In this document: positions 51,923-60,682 of the stretch, in pieces
Layout of the letters: each line of letters starts with the position of its first letter
Position numbering within the stretch: the first letter of the stretch is position 1
From: Goodfellowiella coeruleoviolacea
GTDB taxonomy: Bacteria > Actinomycetota > Actinomycetes > Mycobacteriales > Pseudonocardiaceae
NCBI RefSeq assembly: GCF_024171785.1
Contig: NZ_JAMTCK010000002.1
Span: forward strand, 124,001-188,000
Direction of reading: 5' to 3'
DNA: 64,000 nucleotides
Notes under the pieces: model-generated
What the model was told of the DNA's origin: nothing
What the model saw: the letters and a program-made list of their open reading frames with translations, nothing else
Database searches by the model: none
Position numbers and translations under genes: made by a program

Positions 51923-51950
51923 GGGTGGCCCGCCACCCGGGGAGCGGGCC
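51923..51950 (+). other. Overlapping alternative hairpins between transporter and GH78
   Basis: GGGTGGC (51923-51929) can pair with GCCACCC (51932-51938), and the overlapping GGCCCGC (51927-51933) can pair with GCGGGCC (51944-51950). The two stems cannot form together. They lie 30 bases after the transporter stop and about 150 bases before the rhamnosidase start. Confidence 0.5.
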
Positions 51951-52097
51951 GACGCGTGGAGTGTCCGGCGCCGGCCACCACTGGGCGCTGGGCACCGGAC
52001 ACCGCCGGGACGACCTGGCGGCCGTGGCCGACCTGTGCGGCCCGGACGTCGTCACCATCCAACCTGGACACTGAGCAGACGCAGAGGAGAGAACCTG

Positions 52098-54902
52098 ATG
52101 AGTGCCGCCGCGATCGCCGGACCGGTCCGCTTCGAGCACCGGGACACCGGCCTCGGCATCGGTACCGGCACCCCGCGCCTGTCCTGGCAGGTGGTTTCCG
52201 CGGACCCCACCTGGTCGACCAGCGCCCACGAACTCGAACTGACCACTTCGGACACTGCCGAGCCGGTCACCGTGTTCGTGACCGGCTCGGAGCAGGTGCT
52301 GGTGACCTGGCCGTTCGCGCCGCTGCCGTCCAGGACCAGGGCCAGCGTCCGGGTGCGCGCGGCGTGTGGCGCGGACTGGACCGAGTGGAGCGAGCCGGCA
52401 CCGGTGGAGACCGGTCTGCTGCGCCCCACCGACTGGACGGCCAGGTTCGTCAGCCCCCGCACGCTGGGCGCGATCGGCCAGCCGGCCCCGCTGCTGACCC
52501 GGACGTTCACCCTGCGGTCCGACATCGTGTCCGCTCGGCTGTACGCGACCGCGCACGGCGTGTACGTGGCGAACCTGAACGGCGACCGGGTCGGTGACGA
52601 GGAGTTCGCCCCCGGCTGGACCAGCTACCAGCACCGGCTGCGCTACCAGACGCACGACGTGACCGCCCTGTTGCGGCCCGGGGAGAACACCCTGGACGTG
52701 CTGCTGGGCAACGGCTGGTACCGCGGCCGGTTGGGCTGGCAGCGCGCCAGCGCCGTGTACGGGGACCGGCTCGCCCTGCTGGCCCAACTGGAGGTCACCT
52801 ACGCCGACGGCACGGTCGACCGGATCGTCACCGACGAGCGGTGGACGGCCCGCCAGAGCAACGTCCTCGCCGACGACTTCTACGACGGCCAGCACACCGA
52901 CCTGCGCCACGACCCCGCCACCGCCGCCCCTGACCAGGTCGACGTGCTGGCCGAGGACCTGGGCCGGCTGGTCGCCGCCGAGGGGCCGCCGGTGCGGGTC
53001 ACCCAGGTGGTGCCCGCGGTGACGATCAGCACCTCGCCGAGCGGCCGAACCCTGGTCGACTTCGGCCAGAACCTGGTCGGCCGGGTGCGGTTGCGGGTCC
53101 GCGGTGCCGTGGCCGGCCAGCAGGTCGTCATCCGACACGCCGAGGTCCTGGAACACGGCGAACTCGGCGTCCGTCCACTGCGGACGGCCAAGGCCACGGA
53201 CAGCTACGTGCTGGCCGACGCCGACAGCGTGGTGCTCGAACCGGCGCTGACCTTCCACGGCTTCCGCCACGCCGAGATCACCGGGGTGACCGATCTCCGG
53301 CTCGACGACGTGGAAGCCGTCGTCCTCGGCACCGACCTGCGCCGCACCGGCTGGTTCAGCTGCTCCGACCCCGACCTCAACCAACTGCACGAGAACGTGG
53401 TGTGGAGCATGCGCGGCAACTTCCTGGAAGTGCCGACGGACTGTCCACAGCGGGACGAACGCCTGGGCTGGACCGGTGACATCCAGGTGTTCTCGCCCAC
53501 CGCGAGCTTCCTGTACGACACCGCCGGCTTCCTGTCCAGCTGGCTGGCCGACCTCGCCGCCGACCAGCAGCCGGACGGGTCCGTGCCGTACGTGATTCCC
53601 GACGTGCTGCACACCACCGCGCCCACGGCGGCCGCCTGGGGCGACGCCGCGACCGTCGTGCCCTGGGTGCTGTACCAGCGCTTCGGCGACACCGGAATCC
53701 TCGCGCGCCAGTTCGACAGCATGCGCGGCTGGGTGGACCGGATCGCCGCGCTGGCCGGGGAGAACCACCTGTGGGCCGGCGGTTTCCAGTTCGGCGACTG
53801 GCTGGACCCGACCGCGCCGCCGGACGACCCGGCCGCCGCACAGGCCGATCCGGACGTGGTGGCCACCGCGCACCTGGTGCGGTCCGCCGAGATCGTCGCC
53901 GACGCCGCCGCCGTGCTGGGCCGCGCCGCCGAAGCCGACCGGTACGCGGCACTGGCCGAGGCGGCCAGGCGGGCGTTCGCCCGCGAGTACGTGACCAGCT
54001 CCGGCCGGGTGCTCAGCGACGCGCCCACGGTGTACGCGCTGGCCCTGCGGTGGGCGCTGCTGCCCGAACCGGCGCAGCGCGAGCACGCCGGCGCGCGCCT
54101 CGCCGACCTGGTGCGCGCGTCCGGTTTCCGGATCAGCACGGGCTTCGTGGGCACGCCGCTGATCACCGACGCGCTCACCTCGGTCGGCGAACACGACCTC
54201 GCCTACCGGCTGCTGCTGCAGAAGGCCTGCCCGTCCTGGCTGTACCCGGTGAGCATGGGCGCCACCACCATCTGGGAACGCTGGGACAGCATGCTTCCCG
54301 ACGGCTCGATCAACCCGGGGGAGATGACCTCGTTCAACCATTACGCGCTGGGCGCGGTGGCCGACTGGATGCACCGCACCATCGCCGGCCTGGCGCCGAA
54401 CGCGCCCGGCTACCGGGAGATCCTGGTCCGCCCGGTCCTGGGCGGCGGCCTCACGCACGCCTCGGCCAGGCACCACACGCCCTACGGCACGGCGGCGGTG
54501 GCCTGGCGGCGCGCGGACGGCCGCTTCCACCTCGACGTGACCGTGCCGGTCGGCACGACCGCCACGGTGCACGTGCCCGGGCGGCAGGAGGCGGTGGTGG
54601 TCGGCCACGGCCAGCACTCCTGGACCACGGCCGACCCGGTCGGCACCCGGCTCCCGCTGACCGCCACCTCGACCGTGCGGGAACTGATGGACGTGCCCGA
54701 GGCGTGGGACGCGGCCGTGGCCGTGCTCGTCGAACACGGCCACGGCCGCGACGACGTGGACATCGCCCGCAAGGCAGCGCCCTATGTGGACGCTCCCGCG
54801 GTCGAACTGCCCATCGCCATCTCCCGCACCACCGGCATCGAGGGCACTCCCGAGGTGTGCGAGCGGATCGAGAGGATCCTGGTGGGTCAGGGGAAGCAGT
54901 GA
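52098..54902 (+). CDS. GH78 alpha-L-rhamnosidase
   Basis: A 934-residue family 78 alpha-L-rhamnosidase without a signal peptide, so it works inside the cell on imported rhamnosides. ATG 52098 has GAGGAGA 8 bases upstream. N-terminal beta-domains (residues 1-400) include ARLYATAHGVYVANLNGDRV, FAPGWTSYQHRLRYQTHDVT and LGNGWYRGRLGW, typical of bacterial GH78. The catalytic (alpha/alpha)6 barrel has VPTDCPQRDERLGWTGDIQV near 450, which contains the acid Glu, and TTIWERWDSM near 725, containing the second catalytic Glu. The C-terminal beta-sandwich follows, ending with an extra 75-residue tail (RELMDVPEAWDAAV and beyond). Confidence 0.93.
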   Translation: MSAAAIAGPVRFEHRDTGLGIGTGTPRLSWQVVSADPTWSTSAHELELTTSDTAEPVTVFVTGSEQVLVTWPFAPLPSRTRASVRVRAACGADWTEWSEPAPVETGLLRPTDWTARFVSPRTLGAIGQPAPLLTRTFTLRSDIVSARLYATAHGVYVANLNGDRVGDEEFAPGWTSYQHRLRYQTHDVTALLRPGENTLDVLLGNGWYRGRLGWQRASAVYGDRLALLAQLEVTYADGTVDRIVTDERWTARQSNVLADDFYDGQHTDLRHDPATAAPDQVDVLAEDLGRLVAAEGPPVRVTQVVPAVTISTSPSGRTLVDFGQNLVGRVRLRVRGAVAGQQVVIRHAEVLEHGELGVRPLRTAKATDSYVLADADSVVLEPALTFHGFRHAEITGVTDLRLDDVEAVVLGTDLRRTGWFSCSDPDLNQLHENVVWSMRGNFLEVPTDCPQRDERLGWTGDIQVFSPTASFLYDTAGFLSSWLADLAADQQPDGSVPYVIPDVLHTTAPTAAAWGDAATVVPWVLYQRFGDTGILARQFDSMRGWVDRIAALAGENHLWAGGFQFGDWLDPTAPPDDPAAAQADPDVVATAHLVRSAEIVADAAAVLGRAAEADRYAALAEAARRAFAREYVTSSGRVLSDAPTVYALALRWALLPEPAQREHAGARLADLVRASGFRISTGFVGTPLITDALTSVGEHDLAYRLLLQKACPSWLYPVSMGATTIWERWDSMLPDGSINPGEMTSFNHYALGAVADWMHRTIAGLAPNAPGYREILVRPVLGGGLTHASARHHTPYGTAAVAWRRADGRFHLDVTVPVGTTATVHVPGRQEAVVVGHGQHSWTTADPVGTRLPLTATSTVRELMDVPEAWDAAVAVLVEHGHGRDDVDIARKAAPYVDAPAVELPIAISRTTGIEGTPEVCERIERILVGQGKQ

Positions 54903-54929
54903 CGCCACTGGGCGGCCAGGACCCGGCAG

Positions 54930-55675
54930 GCCGGTGCGGCGCCGATCGACAGCCCCCGTGCCTACCTGGTGCGGATCGCGGTGAACCAGGCCCTGGCCCG
55001 GCGCGCCGCGATCAACCGCCGGCGGGGGACCTACGTGGGGCTGGCCCAGCAGCGCCGGCTTGCCGCCGGCCACGACGACGTCGCCGACATCCGCAGCGCC
55101 GGGCGCGCGGCCGGGCTCACCGTGATCGCGCACGCGATCACCGCCCAGGAGGTCACCACCGCGTTGGACGCGGGCGTGGACGGCCTGGCGCACGTGTGGT
55201 CCGACACCGGCGGTGGCGAGTCGGCGACCGAGGAACTGGCCGCCAGGGTCGCCGACAGGGCGTGTTGGTGGTCACCACACTCGCCTACTTCGAGGCGATC
55301 ACCGAGCAGAACCGGGTCGCCGGCGGACCCGAGCGGCCCGACCGGGACGGCAACGCCAAGCGGGTCGCCCGGGCACTGCACCTGGCCGGTGTGCCGCTGC
55401 TGGCCGGCACCGACGCCACCCCCTACGTGCCAGCGCACGGCAGCGGCCTGCACCGGGAACTGGTGCTGCTGACCGAGGCCGGGCTCAGCCTCACGCAGGC
55501 GCTCGCCGCGGCCACCAGCGTGCCGGCCCGCCACTTCGGGCTGACCGACCGGGGCCGCATCGCCCCCGGGCTGCGCGCCGACCTGGTGCTCGTGGACGGT
55601 GACCCCACCCGGGACATCACCGCGAGCGGGTCCACTGTGGACGTGTGGCGGCGTGGCGCGCGCCAGCGACGCTGA
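54930..55675 (+). pseudogene. Chimeric remnant: sigma factor fragment joined to amidohydrolase fragment
   Basis: Bases 54948-55035 encode DSPRAYLVRIAVNQALARRA and INRRRGTYVG, clearly the region-2 segment of an ECF (SigJ-like) sigma factor, with no start and no region 4. From about 55060 the same frame becomes the C-terminal half of an imidazolonepropionase-like amidohydrolase (AGLTVIAHAITAQEVTTALD, AGVDGLAHVWSD). A frameshift near 55256-55262 (AGGGCGTG) then moves the reading to another frame, GVLVVTTLAYFEAITEQN, continuing with LLAGTDATPYVPAHGSGLHR and LRADLVLVDGDPTRDITASG to the stop at 55675. One deleted base would explain it. No complete product is possible. Confidence 0.8.
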
Positions 55676-55714
55676 CCGCCGCAGGTTGGTGGCGCCCACC
55701 CGAGCGGAGCCGGT

Positions 55715-56533
55715 TCACCGAGCACCCGCCTGTTCCGCCAGATCACGCAGGGCCGAGGCGGTGAACTCGTCCAGGGGGTAGAACAACTCGATCGCCAGCT
55801 CCGCGAGCGTGACATCGGCCGGGGCGCCGAACGTGGCCATGGTGCTGAACATGGACAGCTCGCCCAGCGGGGTGCGAACCCGCACCGGCAACTGCACCGG
55901 GCTCGGCCGGAGCGCCGCGCCGTCGGCTGGCTCGTCCGCGTCCACCGGAACGGGGTACCGGCACACCTCCTCGTACAGCTCGCGCAGTGCCGGGTCCCCG
56001 GTGGCGTTGACCTGGCGGACCAGCCGTTCGAGGAAGAGCGTCCGCACCTCGGTGAGGTTGGCCAGGCGGGCGGCCAGCCCGTCGGGGTGCAGGGTCAGCC
56101 GGAACACGTTCGGCCGTGGCGTGAGCAGGTGCGGCGGCACCCCGTCCATCAGCACGGACATGGCGCGGTTGGCCAGGTGCACGTTCCAGCAGCGGTCGAC
56201 GACCACGGCCGGATAGGGCTCGTGCGCGGTCAGCATGGTGTCCAGGGCGGAACGCACCGACGCCAGGTACTCGTCGTCCAGGCTGCTCTCCCGGTAGGCC
56301 GGCGCGTAGTCGGCGGCCAGCAGCAGGGCGTTGCGCTCCCGCAGCGGGATGTCCAGGGCGGTGGACAGGCGCAGCAGCATCGCTCGGCTGGGGTGCGCCC
56401 GCCCAGTCTCCACACAGGACAGATGCCGCGCGGAGGTGCCCGCCAGGTGCGCGAGGTCGAGCTGGCTGAGCCTGCGGCGCTGCCGCCACTCGCGCAGCAG
56501 GGCCCCCGCCCGTGCCGGCTGCTGGGTCGTCAC
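55715..56533 (-). CDS. XRE-family regulator with MmyB-like ligand domain
   Basis: A 272-residue regulator. The helix-turn-helix is REWRQRRRLSQLDLAHLAGT, then SARHLSCVETGRAHPSRAML. Residues 95-270 resemble the MmyB ligand-binding domain (YPAVVVDRCWNVHLANRAM and VFRLTLHPDGLAARLANLTE). Related proteins occur in divergent pairs with oxidoreductases or membrane proteins in actinomycetes. GTG 56533 was chosen because family members begin near TTxQPxRxGALLREWR; there is no clear ribosome site. A 17-bp palindrome lies 37 bases upstream, between it and the membrane gene. Confidence 0.88.
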   Translation of the reverse strand: MTTQQPARAGALLREWRQRRRLSQLDLAHLAGTSARHLSCVETGRAHPSRAMLLRLSTALDIPLRERNALLLAADYAPAYRESSLDDEYLASVRSALDTMLTAHEPYPAVVVDRCWNVHLANRAMSVLMDGVPPHLLTPRPNVFRLTLHPDGLAARLANLTEVRTLFLERLVRQVNATGDPALRELYEEVCRYPVPVDADEPADGAALRPSPVQLPVRVRTPLGELSMFSTMATFGAPADVTLAELAIELFYPLDEFTASALRDLAEQAGAR

Positions 56534-56569
56534 GACTCGCACGATAACCAGCGGCGCGGCCGCGTGGCC

Positions 56570-56586
56570 ATGACCTCCGAGGTCAT
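56570..56586. promoter_or_regulatory. 17-bp palindrome, ATGACCTC-C-GAGGTCAT
   Basis: A perfect 8+8 inverted repeat around one base between the divergent XRE gene and membrane-protein gene, the natural place for the XRE operator. Confidence 0.75.
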
Positions 56587-56672
56587 TGAGTTCATGCCCC
56601 CGAGGAGTGAGGGTCTGCCCAACCGGCCGAGCACATCGGGACGGGCTCCGCCACGGACTCAGGGAGATCGCG

Positions 56673-57110
56673 ATGAGCACCAGGAACACCGCGGCGGCAC
56701 CGGCGGCCGCCGCTGGCCAGGACGGGGCACGCCTGCTCCGCGCCAGCCTGCGAGTCGACGGCTGGGGCACGGCCGCGTTCGGTGTTGTCATGCTCGCCGG
56801 CGGCGGCTGGCTCAGCGGGCCGCTCGGCCTGCCGGCCACCTGGTTCGTGCCGATCGGGATCGTCATGCTGGCCGGGGGCGTCGCGCTCGGCCTCATCGCC
56901 CGGCGTCCCCGCGTCCAGAGTGGAGCGGCCGTGGCGGCCATCACCGCGAACGTGTTGTCCGGTGCGGTGATCCTGCCGCTGGCGGTCGCCGGTGTGCTGC
57001 CGCTGACCAACCAGGGCACCGCGTTCATGGTCGTCGGCGCGCTGTGGGTGCTGACCTTCGCCGCGCTCACCGCCGTCGGCCTGCGCCGCGCCACCGCCGC
57101 CAGCCGGTAA
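56673..57110 (+). CDS. Four-span small membrane protein
   Basis: A 145-residue protein with AGGGAGA 5 bases before ATG 56673. After a 25-residue polar lead come four membrane spans: WGTAAFGVVMLAGGGWL, WFVPIGIVMLAGGVALGLI, VAAITANVLSGAVILPLAVA and AFMVVGALWVLTFAALTAVG. The RRPR loop between spans 2 and 3 should be cytoplasmic. The pattern resembles integral membrane proteins of unknown role that often lie next to MmyB-type XRE regulators. It is probably controlled by that regulator through the palindrome. Confidence 0.75.
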   Translation: MSTRNTAAAPAAAAGQDGARLLRASLRVDGWGTAAFGVVMLAGGGWLSGPLGLPATWFVPIGIVMLAGGVALGLIARRPRVQSGAAVAAITANVLSGAVILPLAVAGVLPLTNQGTAFMVVGALWVLTFAALTAVGLRRATAASR

Positions 57111-57135
57111 CAGCTCCACCCCCCGAGGACTCCCC

Positions 57136-57183
57136 GTGCCGGACCAGTTGGACAGCACCACCGAGGACTGGGCCGTCAAGTAG
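57136..57183 (+). CDS. Micro-ORF of 15 residues, or gene remnant
   Basis: GTG 57136 has GAGGA 6-7 bases upstream and codes for MPDQLDSTTEDWAVK before a TAG. It follows the membrane-protein gene by 25 bases. It could be a leader peptide, a small coupled peptide or the surviving start of a deleted gene; the opening reads like the beginning of a globular protein. Support is weak. Confidence 0.25.
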   Translation: MPDQLDSTTEDWAVK

Positions 57184-57504
57184 CCCCGTGGACCGTGCCG
57201 CGATCAGTCGTCTCTGAGCCGTCGCGCACCGTGTCCGAACGATCGACCGCGGCGATGTGCCTGGTGACCGGGGATCGGTGCACACGTGGGCAGGAGAGGG
57301 CCCCTCCTGATTCTGGAGTTCACCCACGAACCAGCTGTTGCGCGCGTGGAGAACGAGGACGCCACCGGGTGGGGTAACCGAACCGGGTGGTGGACGCTCA
57401 CCTTCGCCGGGGTGCCGGGAGTCGGCCCAACGCGGGTGGGCCACCCTGTGGTTGAGGGCGAGAGGACGGTGTCCCGCGATGACGACCGCCACCGTGACCG
57501 ACAC
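57184..57504. other. Upstream region of the amidohydrolase gene
   Basis: About 320 bases. A near-palindrome, CAGGAGAGGG-CCCCTCCTG (57291-57309), is the only structure I see. Several in-frame GTG codons allow the amidohydrolase to start upstream of the one chosen. Confidence 0.35.
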
Positions 57505-60500
57505 ATGACCGGGCGGTGCCGCTGGGCTGGGGTGACGACCGGGTTTGCCAGCTCGGCGGCCACGACCACGCTGGGGCCGGCCGCTGTCAACCGGCGGCAC
57601 TTCCTCGCGGGCGTGGCGGTGGCGGCCGGGCTCGTCGGGCTCGGCGAGCCCGACGCACGTGCCGCGCGTTCGCGGGCGGGCGTGCCCGTCGCGGTGCGCC
57701 AGGGCACCAACATGGCCGCGCAGCTCTCCCCGGACGGGCAGACGATCGCGCTCGACCTGCTGGGCGTGCTGTGGCTGGTGCCAGCGGTGGGCGGGCAGGC
57801 GAAGCGACTCACCGGTGACCTGTTCGACATCGCCCAGCCCGTGTGGTCGCCGAAGGGGGACACCCTGGTGTTCCAGTCCTACCGCGAGGGCACCTTCGAC
57901 CTCTGGGCGATCCGGGCCGACGGCACCGGTCCGCACCGGCTCACCAGCGGCCCGTACGACCACCGGGAACCGCACTTCTCGCCCGACGGCAGGAAGATCG
58001 CCTACTCCTCCGACGCCACGGGCGGCTACGGCATCCACGTGCTCGACGTCGCGACCGGCCAGCACACCCCGCTCACCACCACGCGGCAGGAGGAGTACGA
58101 GCCGGCGTGGTCACCCGACGGCACCAGGATCGCGTTCGTCACCGACGGCACCCGGATCGACGTCGTGACGGTCGTCGGCGGCTCCCGGGCGACCCTGGTC
58201 ACCGCACCGGCCGGCGCGGCGCTGCACAGTCCGATGTGGACTCCTGACGGCGCGGACGTGCTGTACACCGAGGTTGTCGGCGGTTCGGTGCCGCACGTTG
58301 TCGAGAGCGTGCGGCTGATGCGGGGCGGCACACCGCTGGTCACCGGAGAGGACGTGTTCCCGTTCCGGGTTTCCTGGCACGGTGCCGACGAGTACCTCTA
58401 CACCGCCGACGGGCAGTTGCGGTGGCGCCGGCTGGGTGGTGGCGCGGCGAGGACCGTCCCGTTCACCGCGACCGTCACCGTGGCCACCGGGCCGCCGCAC
58501 GCCCGGCCGCGCGACTTCACGTCCACCGCCCCCAAACCCGTGCGCGGCATCGGGAGTCCGGTGCTGTCGCCGGACGGGCGGCACGTCGCGTTCCGCGCGC
58601 TCAACGACATCCACCTGCTGCCGGTCGGCGGCGGCACACCGCGCCCACTCACCAGGGACGGGTGGTGGAAGAGCGACCCGGCCTGGTCACCGGACGGCAC
58701 CCGGCTCGCGTACTCGACCGATCGCGGTGGCACGCTCGACATCTGGGTGCGTGACCTGCGCACGGGCGAGGACCGGCAGCTGACCGACCTGCCGGATGTG
58801 GCGGCCGGCTCCGGCACGTGGTCGCCGGACGGGAGCCGGATCGCGTTCCTCGACCACACCGGTGCGCTGTACACGGTGGACCACCTCACCGGCGCCGTGC
58901 GGCAGGTGCACTCCGCGCTGTTCGAGCCCGGACGCCCGACCTGGTCGCCCGATGGCGAGGTCATCGCGCTGGCCGCACTGCGGCCGCACTCGACGAGGTT
59001 CCGCGAAGGTCTGAACCAGATCCTGCTCGTGAACGTGGCGACCGGTGCGACGCGCCACGTCGACCCGATGCCGGGTCGCTCGATCCAGACCCGAGGTGAT
59101 GACGGTCCGGTGTGGTCACCCGACGGCGGGCGGATGGCGTTCGTCGTCGCGAACACGCTCTGGGTGGTCGACGTGCGTCCCGACGGGACGTTGGCTGGCG
59201 AGCCTCGGCAGATCACCAGCGAGGTCACTGACGCGCCGAGTTGGAGCGGTGACTCGCGCACCCTGCTGTACCTCAACAACGGCCGGCTCAGGCTGATCTC
59301 GGCCGAGGGTGGCAGTCCGCGGACCGTGCCGGTGAAGCTCGCGTGGACCAACGCCAGCAGCCGGGGGCGGGTTGTGGTGCGCGCGGGCCGGATGTGGGAC
59401 GGCACGTCCCGAACGCTCAGCTCCGCAGTGGACATCGTGGTGGACGGTGGTCGGATCACCGGCGTTGAGCGGGCCGGCAGCGGACTCGACGGCGACGTCA
59501 TCGACGCACGCGACGCGGTGGTGATCCCCGGCCTGATCGACATGCACAACCACCGCCAGATGCCGGGCCACGGCTACGGCGACCGACAGGGCCGGCTGTG
59601 GCTCGCGCTCGGGTTCACCACCACCCGGTCGCCGGGCGACCCCGCCTACCACATGGTGGAGGAGCGGGAGTCGGTCCAGTCCGGCGCGCGCGTGGGCCCG
59701 CGCTACTTCGCCACCGGCGAGCCGATCGACGGTTCGCGGACCTACTACGGCTTCACCCGCCCCACCTTCGCCGACACCCAACTGGAACTGGAGCTGGAGC
59801 GGGCGGAGGAACTGGACTACGACCTGGTGAAGGCATACGTCCGGCTGAGTCCGGAGCGCCAGCGCCGGGTGATCGTGTGGGCGCACGCGCACGGCATCCC
59901 GGCGACGTCGCACTACCACTACCCGGCGTTGGCCTTCGGTGGTGACGGCATGGAGCACATGGGCGCGACCAACCGGCTCGGCTACTCACGCACGATCTCG
60001 TTGTTGGGCGCCGGCTACGACGACGTGGTGAGCCTGTTCGTCCACAGTGGTGCGGCCCGCACGCCAACGCTGTTCAACGCCGTGGCGCTGTTCCGCGACG
60101 ACGACAGCCTGGCCACCGACCGTCGCGTGCGGACGCTGTACCCGCCGTGGGAGTACGCGTCCCTGCGCCGCTCGGTGCGCACGGCGAAGACGACGGACCA
60201 GACGGCACGACTGCGCGACCTCGCCAGCCAGGTGGCGCAGGCGGCCGCCATCCACCGCGCCGGTGGCACCATCGTGACCGGTACGGACGCGCCGATCGAC
60301 CACATGGCGGTGAGCGCGCACATGAACCTGCGCGCCATGGTCGCCCACGGGTTCACACCCCACGCGGCGCTCACCACCGCCACCAGCACCGCCGCCGATG
60401 TCCTCGGGGAGCCGCTGGGCCGGATCGCCCCGGGCTGCTACGCCGACCTCGTTGTGCTGGGCGCGGACCCGCTCACCGACATCAGGGCGGCGGCCGACGT

Positions 60501-60564
60501 CCGCCAGGTGCTCGTGGCTGGGCGTGCCCACACCGTTGACGAGTTGCTCGCCCCGTTCGAGTAG
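57505..60564 (+). CDS. Tat-exported TolB-like beta-propeller amidohydrolase
   Basis: A protein of about 1019 residues. A twin-arginine-like signal (NRRHFLAGVAVAAGLVGLGE) ends near ARAARS, so folded export is likely. Then come about eleven PD40/WD40-like blades with SPDG cores, for example LSPDGQTIAL, FSPDGRKIAY, WSPDGTRIAF, WSPDGSRIAF and WSPDGGRMAF, giving TolB-type propellers over residues 65-620. The last 390 residues are an amidohydrolase: VVIPGLIDMHNHRQMPGHG, TSHYHYPALA, GTDAPIDHMAVS and LGRIAPGCYADLVVLGADPL. Substrate is not recognisable. ATG 57505 has no good ribosome site; GTG 57532 is equally possible and keeps the signal. Confidence 0.85.
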   Translation: MTGRCRWAGVTTGFASSAATTTLGPAAVNRRHFLAGVAVAAGLVGLGEPDARAARSRAGVPVAVRQGTNMAAQLSPDGQTIALDLLGVLWLVPAVGGQAKRLTGDLFDIAQPVWSPKGDTLVFQSYREGTFDLWAIRADGTGPHRLTSGPYDHREPHFSPDGRKIAYSSDATGGYGIHVLDVATGQHTPLTTTRQEEYEPAWSPDGTRIAFVTDGTRIDVVTVVGGSRATLVTAPAGAALHSPMWTPDGADVLYTEVVGGSVPHVVESVRLMRGGTPLVTGEDVFPFRVSWHGADEYLYTADGQLRWRRLGGGAARTVPFTATVTVATGPPHARPRDFTSTAPKPVRGIGSPVLSPDGRHVAFRALNDIHLLPVGGGTPRPLTRDGWWKSDPAWSPDGTRLAYSTDRGGTLDIWVRDLRTGEDRQLTDLPDVAAGSGTWSPDGSRIAFLDHTGALYTVDHLTGAVRQVHSALFEPGRPTWSPDGEVIALAALRPHSTRFREGLNQILLVNVATGATRHVDPMPGRSIQTRGDDGPVWSPDGGRMAFVVANTLWVVDVRPDGTLAGEPRQITSEVTDAPSWSGDSRTLLYLNNGRLRLISAEGGSPRTVPVKLAWTNASSRGRVVVRAGRMWDGTSRTLSSAVDIVVDGGRITGVERAGSGLDGDVIDARDAVVIPGLIDMHNHRQMPGHGYGDRQGRLWLALGFTTTRSPGDPAYHMVEERESVQSGARVGPRYFATGEPIDGSRTYYGFTRPTFADTQLELELERAEELDYDLVKAYVRLSPERQRRVIVWAHAHGIPATSHYHYPALAFGGDGMEHMGATNRLGYSRTISLLGAGYDDVVSLFVHSGAARTPTLFNAVALFRDDDSLATDRRVRTLYPPWEYASLRRSVRTAKTTDQTARLRDLASQVAQAAAIHRAGGTIVTGTDAPIDHMAVSAHMNLRAMVAHGFTPHAALTTATSTAADVLGEPLGRIAPGCYADLVVLGADPLTDIRAAADVRQVLVAGRAHTVDELLAPFE

Positions 60565-60682
60565 CCAACCCTGGCGTCGAGCCACCTCATCCTGCCGCGC
60601 CACCGGGCCGGAACCGCGGTCAGCCGGATCACGGCGTCAACCACCGCCCACCGGCGAGGACCACCGACTCCCGGCCACCGGG

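Noticed and set aside
51837-55193. Minus-strand open frame of 1118 codons opposite the rhamnosidase
   Set aside because: Antisense to a complete GH78 gene and running into the pseudogene, with no recognisable motif.
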